A stretch of 16,647 nucleotides of DNA from JBDSLU01 sp039916225. GTDB lineage: Bacteria > Acidobacteriota > Vicinamibacteria > Vicinamibacterales > Vicinamibacteraceae. The notes beneath the pieces are model-generated. The model worked only from the letters and a program-made list of their open reading frames with translations. It was not told where the DNA came from and searched no databases. Position numbers and translations under genes: made by a program. Where the stretch lies: the NCBI GenBank assembly GCA_039916225.1, contig JBDSLU010000540.1:1-16647 (forward strand), in the 5' to 3' direction. Shown in pieces: positions 6,520-14,406 of this stretch; the stretch's first letter is position 1; each line of letters starts with the position of its first letter.

Positions 6520-9500
6520 ATGAGAGTTCTCGCACTGATTGGCATGATCGCCGGTCTCGGGCTGTCGGCCGTGCCGGTGCACGCGCAGGACTATCGCGCG
6601 CGCGTTCAGGGCCGGGTCGTCGACACGAGCCAGGCCGCGCTGCCTGGCGTCACCGTCAGGCTGACCAACACCGCCACCGGCGTGGTGGTCGACCGCCAGA
6701 GCGACGGCGAAGGCCGTTATCTCTTCGACTTCGTCGACCCCGGTACCTACACCCTCACCGGTGAGCTGCAAGGCTTCAAGAAGGCGGAGCTGACCAACGT
6801 CCGCATCCAGCAGCGAGGCGATGTCACCACCGACCTCACCCTGTCGGTCGGCGTCATCGAGGAAACGGTGACGGTCGACGGCGATCTCAAAGCCGGCGTC
6901 CGCTTCAATTCCAGCAGCGCCGAACTGACGGTCGATCGGCAGCTGATCGATCAGGCGCCGATCGGCGGCCGCAACCCCTACAACCTGGCAGCCCTCGATC
7001 CCACCGTGCTGGTGTCGCCCGCGACCAACGAGAACCGGCCCTACCACCACGCCTACGCCAACGACTACGACGCCGGCGGCGGAACGCGGCGCGCCAACGA
7101 CGTGCTGCTCGACGGCGTCCCGCTCGGCGCCAGCTACAAGACGTCCTACACGCCCTCCGTCGATGCGGTTGAGGAGATCACGATCTCCAAGAACAGCGTC
7201 GACGCCGAGAACGGGAACAGTCTGGGCGGCATCATCAGCCTGAACATGAAGTCGGGCACCAACGCCTACCGCGGATCGGGCTATGCCTACTTCCGCGATC
7301 CGGGGCTGAATGCCCGCACCGATCCGACGTTGACGACCGGTCCCGGGGTGACGCCGCTGCGCGGCAGCACGCTGCAGATGATGGGCGCGACGCTGGGCGG
7401 TCCGGTGCGCCGCAACAGAGTCTTCTCGTTCACGTCCTACGAGACGTGGAACGACGACCGTCCGCTCTCGATCGTCCGCACCGTGCCGACCGAGCTCGAG
7501 CGCCGCGGCGACTTCAGCCAATCGCAGCTGAGCGGCCGGGTTCGCACCATCTACGACCCGTTCACCTCGACGCGCGATGCGGCCGGCCTGATCGTACGGC
7601 AGCCGTTCGCTGGCAACGTGATCCCGAGCGCGATGTTCGACCCGGTGGCGCTGCGGATGCTCGAGAACGTGCCGCTGCCGAACCTGCCCGGCAACGTCGA
7701 CAACCTGCAGACCAGCGTGGCCGAGAAGGTCAAGTACTGGAACTTCTCGCAGCGGGTCGACTTGAACATCAGCGACAACTTCAAGGTGTTCGCGCGCGCC
7801 GGCCTCTTCAAGGCCGATCTCTACCAGGACAACCCGCTGGCGACCGGCGGCGGCTTCTTCCCGCTGTCGGGGAGCAACCGTGACGGGCTCAGCATCGCCG
7901 GCGACGCCGTGTGGCTGCTGTCGGACCGGACGACGCTCAACGTCCGCGGCAGCTTCTACAACATGACCGACGAGTTCTACAATCCGTCGCTGCTGCTCGG
8001 CGAAGAAGGCCTGGCCTCGTACTGGCCGAGCGACTGGTACGGGTCCCTGTACAACAGCGGCTACGTCTACTACCCGGCGCTCGACGTCACCTCCGGCACC
8101 GGCACCAACGCCAACAACCGGCTCGGGCGGCAGGGCCGCGAGTGGTATCAGCACCCCGACGCCTGGACGCTGTCGGCCCGCATGAACCGCTACCAGGGCG
8201 GCCACAGCCTGAAGTGGGGCGGTGAGACCCGCGCCTACTACGGCGAGGCGGCGCGCTTCGAGCCGATCAATCTCGTCTTCAACTCGACGTTGACCGCCAA
8301 CAGCTCCGACAGTCCGCAGGTCGCCACCACCGGCAACCAGTGGGCGACGTTCCTGCTCGGCGGGCTCGACAACCAGACCTCGGCGCGGCTGGTGCCGCTC
8401 CAGACCACCAACCTGCGTGGCTACTCGGCCTACTTCCAGGACGACTGGAAGGTCGGTGCGCGCGTGACGTTGAACCTCGGGCTGCGGTGGGAGTACGAAC
8501 CCGGCGCGACCGACCCCGACAACCGCCTGTCGCAGGGCCTCGACCTCGGCGAGCCGATTCCCGAGATGCAATCGACGCCGCCGGCCATGCCGGCGCAGGC
8601 CGCGCAGTTGATGGCCGCCAAGGGCTACGGGTGGGTCTACAACGGCGCCTGGCAGTTCGCCAGCGACGACAGCCGCAGCGCCTGGAACACCAGCTGGAAG
8701 AACCTGATGCCGCGCGTCGGCGTGAACGTCCGGTTGAGCGACGACGCGGTCGTGCGCTTCGCCTACGCCCGCTTCCTGATGCCGATCAGCAACGTCCGCG
8801 ACACGCTCGGCGACTTCGTCAACCAGTACACCGGCTACGCCCAGACGACGACCACCCTTGGCCTGGCCAACGGGCGTCCGCAGCAGCTGCTCTCGGATCC
8901 GTTCCCGGGCAACAACCCGGTCCAGCAGCCGACCGGGCAGGCGCTCGGGCGCTACACCGGCCTCGGCAGCGCGGTCAGCTTCGACGAGTACCAGCTGCGC
9001 CCGCAGATCAACGACCGCTACCAGGTGTCCTTCCAGAAGGACCTGTGGAAGGGCCTGATCTTCGACATCGCCTACTTCTACAACCAGGGCTCGCGGGTGC
9101 CCTACACGCTCAACCTCAACATGCGCGACCCGGTCTACACCTACGAGTACGGCGCCCTGCTCAACACGCAGGTGGCGAACCCGTTCCGCAACTATCTGAC
9201 GGCGGCCCAATTCCCGGGCTCGCTGCGCAACAACGCCACCGTCACCCTCGGCAGCCTGCTGGTGCCCTATCCGCAGTACGGGGCCATCAGCCAGACCAAC
9301 ACCGGCGCCGGCCGCAACCTGAAGACGAACAGCATCGACCTCAAGCTGCAGCGGCCCTTCCGGTCAGGCATCAGCTTCCTCGCGGCGTATGCCTTCCAGC
9401 GCGACCGCATCGAGAACTGGCTGGGTGACGATCAGCAGTATCAGGTGCTGCAGAGCGGCGGGGAAGAAGGCTGGGGGTGGCAGCCGAGCAATCCGTCGCT

Positions 9501-10011
9501 TCCCGAGCATCGGATGACCGCCGCCGTGACCTGGCAGATCCCGATCGGGCACGACCGGATGTTCCTGCAGACCCTGCCCGCTGCGCTCGACTACCTCCTC
9601 GGCGGCTGGCAGTACACGACCGCAATCCGCGCCTACTCCGGACGCCCCATCCTGTTCACCAACGCGCTCGCCGTCAGCGGCAACCCGAAGCTCGATTCGC
9701 CGACCTTCGATCGCTGGTTCGACACCAGCATGTTCGCTGCCCAGCCGGCGTTTACGCCGCGCACCAACCCGGCGTTCTACGACGGGCTGAACGGGCCCGG
9801 CGCCTGGTTCGTGGACATGACGATGACCAAGTCCATCCCGATCGGGCACTATCGGCTGGAAGCGCGCATCGAGGCCTACAATGCCCTCAACCATCTGGTC
9901 TGGGATCAGCCGGACACGACGTTCGGCGGCGGCAACTTCGGGAAGGTCACCCGCAAGCGGATCGACAGCTATGGGCGCGAGATCCAGATCGGCCTGCGGT
10001 TCGTCTTTTGA
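6520..10011 (+). CDS. TonB-dependent receptor, Oar-like, with N-terminal carboxypeptidase-regulatory domain
   Basis: A 1163-residue outer-membrane protein. A signal peptide (1-22, cleaved after VHA) precedes a carboxypeptidase-regulatory-like beta-sandwich (about 25-115: GRVVDTSQAALPGVTVRLTN, YLFDFVDPGTYTLTGELQGF). A plug follows (about 130-270, with RRANDVLLDGVPLGASYKTS and SLGGIISLNMKSGTN). The rest is a long beta-barrel rich in Tyr/Asn/Gly that ends in aromatic QIGLRFVF, as outer-membrane barrels do. This architecture (Oar/SusC-like without SusD) is common in Acidobacteriota. No SusD partner is present. Its place between kduD and the two exported pectin-type enzymes suggests it imports oligo-uronates, but receptors of this kind can also export or bind other ligands. 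AAAGGGAGC at about 6505-6513 is its ribosome-binding site. Confidence 0.93.
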   Translation: MRVLALIGMIAGLGLSAVPVHAQDYRARVQGRVVDTSQAALPGVTVRLTNTATGVVVDRQSDGEGRYLFDFVDPGTYTLTGELQGFKKAELTNVRIQQRGDVTTDLTLSVGVIEETVTVDGDLKAGVRFNSSSAELTVDRQLIDQAPIGGRNPYNLAALDPTVLVSPATNENRPYHHAYANDYDAGGGTRRANDVLLDGVPLGASYKTSYTPSVDAVEEITISKNSVDAENGNSLGGIISLNMKSGTNAYRGSGYAYFRDPGLNARTDPTLTTGPGVTPLRGSTLQMMGATLGGPVRRNRVFSFTSYETWNDDRPLSIVRTVPTELERRGDFSQSQLSGRVRTIYDPFTSTRDAAGLIVRQPFAGNVIPSAMFDPVALRMLENVPLPNLPGNVDNLQTSVAEKVKYWNFSQRVDLNISDNFKVFARAGLFKADLYQDNPLATGGGFFPLSGSNRDGLSIAGDAVWLLSDRTTLNVRGSFYNMTDEFYNPSLLLGEEGLASYWPSDWYGSLYNSGYVYYPALDVTSGTGTNANNRLGRQGREWYQHPDAWTLSARMNRYQGGHSLKWGGETRAYYGEAARFEPINLVFNSTLTANSSDSPQVATTGNQWATFLLGGLDNQTSARLVPLQTTNLRGYSAYFQDDWKVGARVTLNLGLRWEYEPGATDPDNRLSQGLDLGEPIPEMQSTPPAMPAQAAQLMAAKGYGWVYNGAWQFASDDSRSAWNTSWKNLMPRVGVNVRLSDDAVVRFAYARFLMPISNVRDTLGDFVNQYTGYAQTTTTLGLANGRPQQLLSDPFPGNNPVQQPTGQALGRYTGLGSAVSFDEYQLRPQINDRYQVSFQKDLWKGLIFDIAYFYNQGSRVPYTLNLNMRDPVYTYEYGALLNTQVANPFRNYLTAAQFPGSLRNNATVTLGSLLVPYPQYGAISQTNTGAGRNLKTNSIDLKLQRPFRSGISFLAAYAFQRDRIENWLGDDQQYQVLQSGGEEGWGWQPSNPSLPEHRMTAAVTWQIPIGHDRMFLQTLPAALDYLLGGWQYTTAIRAYSGRPILFTNALAVSGNPKLDSPTFDRWFDTSMFAAQPAFTPRTNPAFYDGLNGPGAWFVDMTMTKSIPIGHYRLEARIEAYNALNHLVWDQPDTTFGGGNFGKVTRKRIDSYGREIQIGLRFVF

Positions 10012-10025
10012 GGAGATCCTGACAG

Positions 10026-11627
10026 GTGCGGTCCTCGCCTGACGGCATCGCGCGGCGGACCGTGCTGCGCACCCTCGCGGCGAGTGCCGGGGCGCTCGTC
10101 GCGACGGGGCTGCCGCGGACGGTCGACGCCAGGCACGCGGCCGCCCCGATCGCGGCAACCACCGCCGGCCGGATCCGCGGGCTGTCGGACGGCGACATCA
10201 AGGTCTTCAAGGGCGTCAGGTATGGCGCCGACACGGCGGCGCGGCGGTTCCAGCCGCCGCTCCCGCCGGCGCCGTGGACCGGCGTGCGCGACGCCGTCGC
10301 GTTCGGGCCGGTGGCCCCGCAGCCGGGACTGCGCGATCGGCCGCAGAGCGAAGACTGTCTGCACCTCAACGTCTGGACGCCGGGCTTGCGTGACGGCGGC
10401 AAGCGCCCCGTCCTCGTCTGGTTCCATCCTGGCGGCTACTCCGGTGGCACGAGCAACGAGGTGGAATCCGATGGCGCTCGCCTGAGCCGCCGCGGCAACG
10501 TCACGGTGGTCAGCGTCAACCATCGCCTGAACGTGTTCGGCCACCTGTTCCTGGCCGAGCTCGGCGGCGACGTGTTCGCCGATTCGGGCAACGTCGGGAT
10601 CCTCGACCTGATCCTCGCGCTGCGGTGGGTCCGCGACAACATCGAGGCGTTCGGCGGCGATCCCGGCAACGTCACCATCTTCGGCCAGTCGGGCGGCGGC
10701 GCGAAGTGCGCCACCCTGATGGCGATGCCGTCCGCGGCCGGCCTCTTCCACCGCGTGCTGACCATGAGCGGGCAGCAGGTCACGGCCAGCCGCGTCAGCA
10801 CGGCCACGCGACATGCGGAGCAGCTGCTCGCGGCGCTGTCGCTGCCCCGCGAGCGCGTGCAGTCGCTTCAGTCGCTGCCCATGGCGCAGCTCATCGAGGT
10901 GAGCCGCGCCCCGGCCTACATGGGGCCGGTCAAGGACGGGCGGTCGCTCTCGCGCGACCCGTTCGATCCCGATGCGCCGCCCCTGTCCGCCGGCATCCCG
11001 ATGATCCTCGGCAACACCGCCGGCGAGACGCGGACGCTGATCGGGCGCGGCGATCCGGCCATCTTCGCGCTCACCTGGGACACGCTGCCGGCGAAGCTCC
11101 AGGCGCACTCGCCGTTCATGGGCGACCTCGATCGAGGCGAGGTCATCGCCAGCTACCGGCGCTGGTTTCCGGCCTATTCGCCGGCCGATGTGTTCTTCGC
11201 GTCGACGACGGCGTCGCGATCGTGGCGCGGCCAGGTCATCGAAGCGGACCGCCGTGCCGCGCAGGCGGCCGCCGCCGCGCACACGTGGGTCTTCCAGTTC
11301 GACTGGCGGACGCCGATCGACGGGGGCCGGTGGGGTGCGCACCACGGCCTCGACGTGCCGTTCATCTTCGACAACGTCTCGCTGGTGCCCGAGAAGGTCG
11401 GCCCTGGCCGCGACGCCGCGCCGCTGGCCACGCAGATGAGTGCGATGTGCCTGGCCTTCGCCCGCACCGGCCGGCCCGGGACGCCTGGGCTCCCGGCGTG
11501 GCCGACCTACGACCTGGCGCGGCGCGCGACGATGGTGTTCGACGCGACGACGCGGGTGGTCGACGATCCACGTGGCCATGAGCGTCGCTTGTTCGCGCCG
11601 GTGCCGTATGTCCAGCCTGGCACGTAG
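10026..11627 (+). CDS. Type-B carboxylesterase with Tat signal
   Basis: A 533-residue alpha/beta-hydrolase of the carboxylesterase/cholinesterase family (PF00135), starting at GTG 10026 after AGGAG (10011-10015) that overlaps the receptor's stop. The N-terminus has twin arginines (Arg10-Arg11 in ARRTVLRTLAASAGALVATG), implying Tat export. The active site is readable: nucleophile Ser222 in GQSGGG, acid Glu334 in GNTAGETRT, and His440 in GAHHGLDVPFIF. The family signature SEDCLHLNVWTP is at 108-119 and an HPGGY oxyanion loop at 134-138, where most members have HGGG. In this operon it may remove acetyl or other esters from pectin-type substrates so that the lyase can act; that substrate is inferred. 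Its last 20 nt overlap the lyase gene. Confidence 0.93.
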   Translation: MRSSPDGIARRTVLRTLAASAGALVATGLPRTVDARHAAAPIAATTAGRIRGLSDGDIKVFKGVRYGADTAARRFQPPLPPAPWTGVRDAVAFGPVAPQPGLRDRPQSEDCLHLNVWTPGLRDGGKRPVLVWFHPGGYSGGTSNEVESDGARLSRRGNVTVVSVNHRLNVFGHLFLAELGGDVFADSGNVGILDLILALRWVRDNIEAFGGDPGNVTIFGQSGGGAKCATLMAMPSAAGLFHRVLTMSGQQVTASRVSTATRHAEQLLAALSLPRERVQSLQSLPMAQLIEVSRAPAYMGPVKDGRSLSRDPFDPDAPPLSAGIPMILGNTAGETRTLIGRGDPAIFALTWDTLPAKLQAHSPFMGDLDRGEVIASYRRWFPAYSPADVFFASTTASRSWRGQVIEADRRAAQAAAAAHTWVFQFDWRTPIDGGRWGAHHGLDVPFIFDNVSLVPEKVGPGRDAAPLATQMSAMCLAFARTGRPGTPGLPAWPTYDLARRATMVFDATTRVVDDPRGHERRLFAPVPYVQPGT

Positions 11628-13188
11628 CGCCGCTCTCGCCGCCGCCCTGCTGGTTGGCATCGCGTCCGCGACGGCAACGGGCGAGCCGCAGGACGCCGCG
11701 CCGCCTGCGACCAAGATTCTCGAGGTGATGAAGCGCGCGACTCGCTTCATGGCCGAGGAGGTCAGCACCGACGGCGGCTACGTCTGGAACTACCTGCCCG
11801 ATCGTTCGCGGCGCTGGGGCGAGCTGGAGGCGCGGCCGACGCAGATCTGGATCCAGCCGCCGGGCACGCCGACGATGGGCCACCTGTTTCTCGACGCCTA
11901 TCACGCGACCCGCGACGAGTACTACTACCGCGCCGCCGAAGCGGTGGCCAGGGCGTTGATCCGGGCCCAGCTGGCGTCCGGCGGCTGGAACTATCTCGCC
12001 GACTTCGCCGGCGAGCGATCGCTGCGCGAGTGGTACGACACCGTCGGACGGAACGCCTGGCGCATGGAGGAGTTCCAGCATCACTGGGGCAACGCCACGT
12101 TCGACGACTCCGCCACCGCGGCGTCGGCCAAGTTCCTGCTGCGCCTCTACGTCGAGAAGCGGGACGCGCGATACAGGGCGGCGCTCGACAAGGCGATCGG
12201 CTTCGTCCTCGAGAGCCAGTACCCGAGCGGCGGGTGGCCACAGCGCTTCCCGCGCCGGAACGAGTTTCATCGCCCGGGGCAGGCCGACTACACGTCCTAT
12301 GTGACCTTCAACGACGGCGTGGCCGGCGAGAACATCGAGTTCCTGGTGATGTGTCACCAGGCGCTCGACGGCGATCGCCGTCTGGCCGACGCCATCACCC
12401 GCGGCATGCACGCCTTCCTCGTCACGCAGCTCGCCTTGCCGCAGCCCGGCTGGTCGCTGCAGTACACGACCGACCTCCAGCCGGCCGCCGCCCGCAGCTA
12501 CGAGCCCAAGGCACTCGCGACCCACACGACGGCCGCCAACATCGACCTGCTGATGCGGTTCTATCGGCTGACCGGGGATGCGACGTTCCTCGTTCGCATT
12601 CCCGACGCGCTCGACTGGCTGCAAGGGCTCGCGCTGCCGGCCGGCGTCGGCCGGCGCGGCGACACCCATCCGACCTTCGTCGAAATCGGCACCAACAAGC
12701 CGCTCTACGTCCATCGGCAGGGGTCGAACGTCGTCAACGGGAAGTACTACGTCGACTACGATCCGGCGAGGACGCCCGGCCACTACAGCGCCTTCCGCCG
12801 GCTCGACGTGACCGGCCTGCGCAGCCGATACGAACAGCTGCGGTCGATGTCGAAGGCCGACGCGACGGCCGGGTCGCCGTTGCTGGCCGCCGCCGGAGCG
12901 ACGCCGCTCGATCGCCTATTCGTCGCGCCCCGGGGTGCGGAGTTGACCGTCGCGGACGCCGTCAGCGGCCTGAACGAGCAGGGCTACTGGCCAGCCCGGC
13001 TCGGGTCGACCAGCCACCGGTTCACGCGTCAGGGATCGACCGCGCCAGCTGCCGGCGACTTCTCGCAGTCGCACGTCGGCGACGAGACCGACACGTCGCC
13101 GTTCCCGGACGACACGCAGATGGGCATCTCCACGAGCGCCTACCTCCGGCACATGGCTGTCCTGCTCCGCGCCGTCGAGGTGCGATGA
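11608..13188 (+). CDS. Secreted pectate lyase, PL10-like
   Basis: A 526-residue protein with a signal peptide (SLARSAALAAALLVGIASATA). The alpha/alpha-toroid lyase core contains PL10 landmarks in order: WGNATFDDSAT (160-170), SGGWPQRFP (207-215), DYTSYVTFNDG (227-237), GWSLQYTTDLQP (281-292), ARSYEPKAL (295-303), VEIGTNKPLYVHRQG (358-372) and GHYSAFR (391-397). PL10 enzymes cleave homogalacturonan by beta-elimination with calcium. Arg370 sits in the position of the RDG motif that carries the catalytic Arg in known PL10 enzymes, but here it reads RQG. The N-terminal 150 and C-terminal 125 residues exceed the usual domain of about 330. ATG 11608 overlaps the esterase by 20 nt and lacks a clear Shine-Dalgarno, suggesting translational coupling. 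The family call is good; activity and exact polymer are untested. Confidence 0.85.
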   Translation: MSSLARSAALAAALLVGIASATATGEPQDAAPPATKILEVMKRATRFMAEEVSTDGGYVWNYLPDRSRRWGELEARPTQIWIQPPGTPTMGHLFLDAYHATRDEYYYRAAEAVARALIRAQLASGGWNYLADFAGERSLREWYDTVGRNAWRMEEFQHHWGNATFDDSATAASAKFLLRLYVEKRDARYRAALDKAIGFVLESQYPSGGWPQRFPRRNEFHRPGQADYTSYVTFNDGVAGENIEFLVMCHQALDGDRRLADAITRGMHAFLVTQLALPQPGWSLQYTTDLQPAAARSYEPKALATHTTAANIDLLMRFYRLTGDATFLVRIPDALDWLQGLALPAGVGRRGDTHPTFVEIGTNKPLYVHRQGSNVVNGKYYVDYDPARTPGHYSAFRRLDVTGLRSRYEQLRSMSKADATAGSPLLAAAGATPLDRLFVAPRGAELTVADAVSGLNEQGYWPARLGSTSHRFTRQGSTAPAAGDFSQSHVGDETDTSPFPDDTQMGISTSAYLRHMAVLLRAVEVR

Positions 13189-13195
13189 TGGCCGC

Positions 13196-14170
13196 ATGCG
13201 AGAGGGCCTCGATCGGCGCGCGTTCCTGGCTTGCGCCGGCGGCCTGACCGCTGCGGCACTGGCCGCTGGCTCCGCCCAGACGGCCGAGGCCCAGACGCCC
13301 AAAGCAACGACGCCCAAGGCGAAGACGCGCCTGATCCTCCTTGGCACCGGCGGCGGGCCGCGTCCGCGCAAGGCCAACTCGGCGTCGGCGCAGGTCGTCG
13401 TCATCGACGGCGCCGCCTACGTGATCGATTGCGGCGATGGTGTCGCCCGTCAACTGGTGTCGGCCGGCGTGCCGCTGGCGACCCTCAGGCACGTCTTCAT
13501 CACGCACCAGCACTCCGATCACACGGCTGACTACGGCAACCTGCTCTGGCTCGGGTGGACGGCCGGATTGCGGACCCGCGTCGATACCTGGGGCCCGCCG
13601 CCGCTCGAGGCGATGACGCGGTTGTTCTTCGAGATGAACGCGGCCGACATCGCGACGCGCATCGCCGACGAGAGCCGGGTGCCCTTGGTGCCGCTGGTCC
13701 ACGTCCACGAACTGACGGCCGGCGGGCTGGTCTTCCAGGACGAGCACGTCAAGGTGACTGGCGCGATCGTCAAGCATCCGCCGGTGGTGCCGGCCTTCGG
13801 CTATCGCTTCGACACGGCAGATCGCTCGATCGTGTTCTCGGGTGACACCGCACCCTCGGACGATGTGATCGCGCTCGCTCGCGGCGCCGACGTCCTCGTC
13901 CATGACGCGCTATTCCCGGCCGGTGTCGATCGCCTGGTGGCCAACGTGCCCAACGCCGCCACGCTCAAGCAGAGCATCCTGTCGCATCACACGTCGGCCG
14001 AGGATGCCGGCCGCGTGGCGCAGGCGGCCGGCGTCAAGACGCTGGTCCTGTCGCACTTCGTCCCGCCCGACGATCCGGCCATTACCGACCAGATGTGGAT
14101 CGACGCGGCCCGGACGCACTTCCGCGGCACGATCGTCGTCGGCAAGGATCTGCTCGAGATCGAGCCATAG
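13196..14170 (+). CDS. Tat-exported metallo-beta-lactamase-fold hydrolase (RNase Z-like subgroup)
   Basis: A 324-residue protein with a Tat-type N-terminus (Arg7-Arg8 in LDRRAFLACAGG, then an Ala-rich helix and a Lys/Thr/Pro linker). The metallo-beta-lactamase fold is complete: LLGTGGGPRP (48-57), the metal motif HQHSDH (104-109), His194 in VKHPP, Asp217 in FSGDTAP, ADVLVHDALF (231-240), SHHTSAEDAG (263-272) and His287 in LSHFVPP. The order matches RNase Z/arylsulfatase-like members that hydrolyse phosphate or sulfate esters, or lactones. Export argues against tRNA processing. It lies 7 nt after the lyase gene, so it is probably the last gene of the operon. Its substrate is unknown; an ester or sulfate decoration on the polysaccharide is one option. 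Confidence 0.88.
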   Translation: MREGLDRRAFLACAGGLTAAALAAGSAQTAEAQTPKATTPKAKTRLILLGTGGGPRPRKANSASAQVVVIDGAAYVIDCGDGVARQLVSAGVPLATLRHVFITHQHSDHTADYGNLLWLGWTAGLRTRVDTWGPPPLEAMTRLFFEMNAADIATRIADESRVPLVPLVHVHELTAGGLVFQDEHVKVTGAIVKHPPVVPAFGYRFDTADRSIVFSGDTAPSDDVIALARGADVLVHDALFPAGVDRLVANVPNAATLKQSILSHHTSAEDAGRVAQAAGVKTLVLSHFVPPDDPAITDQMWIDAARTHFRGTIVVGKDLLEIEP

Positions 14171-14182
14171 CCGAGGACGACG

Positions 14183-14191
14183 TGGTAGGAT
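14183..14191 (+). promoter_or_regulatory. Extended -10 promoter for the cobalamin-riboswitch transcript
   Basis: TG at 14183-14184 followed by one base and TAGGAT (14186-14191) fits an extended -10 element. The hexamer is the same as in the ROK promoter. I see no convincing -35. Transcription would start near 14198, just before the first paired base of the riboswitch (14201), which fits the aptamer lying at the 5' end of the RNA. Confidence 0.4.
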
Positions 14192-14200
14192 GCGCGTCCG

Positions 14201-14379
14201 CCTTGGGTGCCCATGAGGGCATAACGGGGAAGACCGGTGTGAATCCGGCGCGGTCCCGCCACTGTGAGTGAAGGTGTCGCTTCGAGTACCACTCGGCTGA
14301 AACGGCCGGGGAAGGTGAAGCGGCTCGCCAATCGGCTTCGGCGATTGGCGACCTTCCGAGCCAGGAGACCTACCCAAGG
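14201..14379 (+). promoter_or_regulatory. Cobalamin (B12) riboswitch
   Basis: The conserved core is plain: ATAACGGGGAA (14221-14231), GGTGTGAATCCGG, CGGTCCCGCCACTGTGA, and the B12 box GAGCCAGGAGACCT (14358-14371). The closing P1 stem is perfect, CCTTGGGT (14201-14208) with ACCCAAGG (14372-14379). Inside, GGAAGGT (14310-14316) pairs with ACCTTCC (14351-14357) and encloses a 9-bp hairpin, CGCCAATCG/CGATTGGCG (14326-14350). The downstream gene's Shine-Dalgarno GAGGAGG (14393-14399) begins 14 nt after P1 and no poly-U terminator is seen, so control of translation initiation is more likely than attenuation. High adenosylcobalamin would switch off the gene at 14407. Confidence 0.96.
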
Positions 14380-14406
14380 GTTCTCGATGCCCGAGGAGGC
14401 TCCGTC

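Noticed and set aside
5563..9210. A 1215-codon minus-strand open frame opposite kduD and the receptor
   Set aside because: It is a high-GC antisense shadow rich in Val, Arg, Gly and His with no domain, and it crosses two genes with clear motifs on the plus strand.
9969..11768. Minus-strand frame of 599 codons opposite the esterase
   Set aside because: It is a shadow: the opposite strand has a full catalytic triad and Tat signal, and this frame shows no recognisable motif.
14326..14350. Strong 9-bp hairpin as a terminator after the metallo-hydrolase gene
   Set aside because: It lies inside the cobalamin riboswitch, is enclosed by a longer stem, and has no T-run after it.
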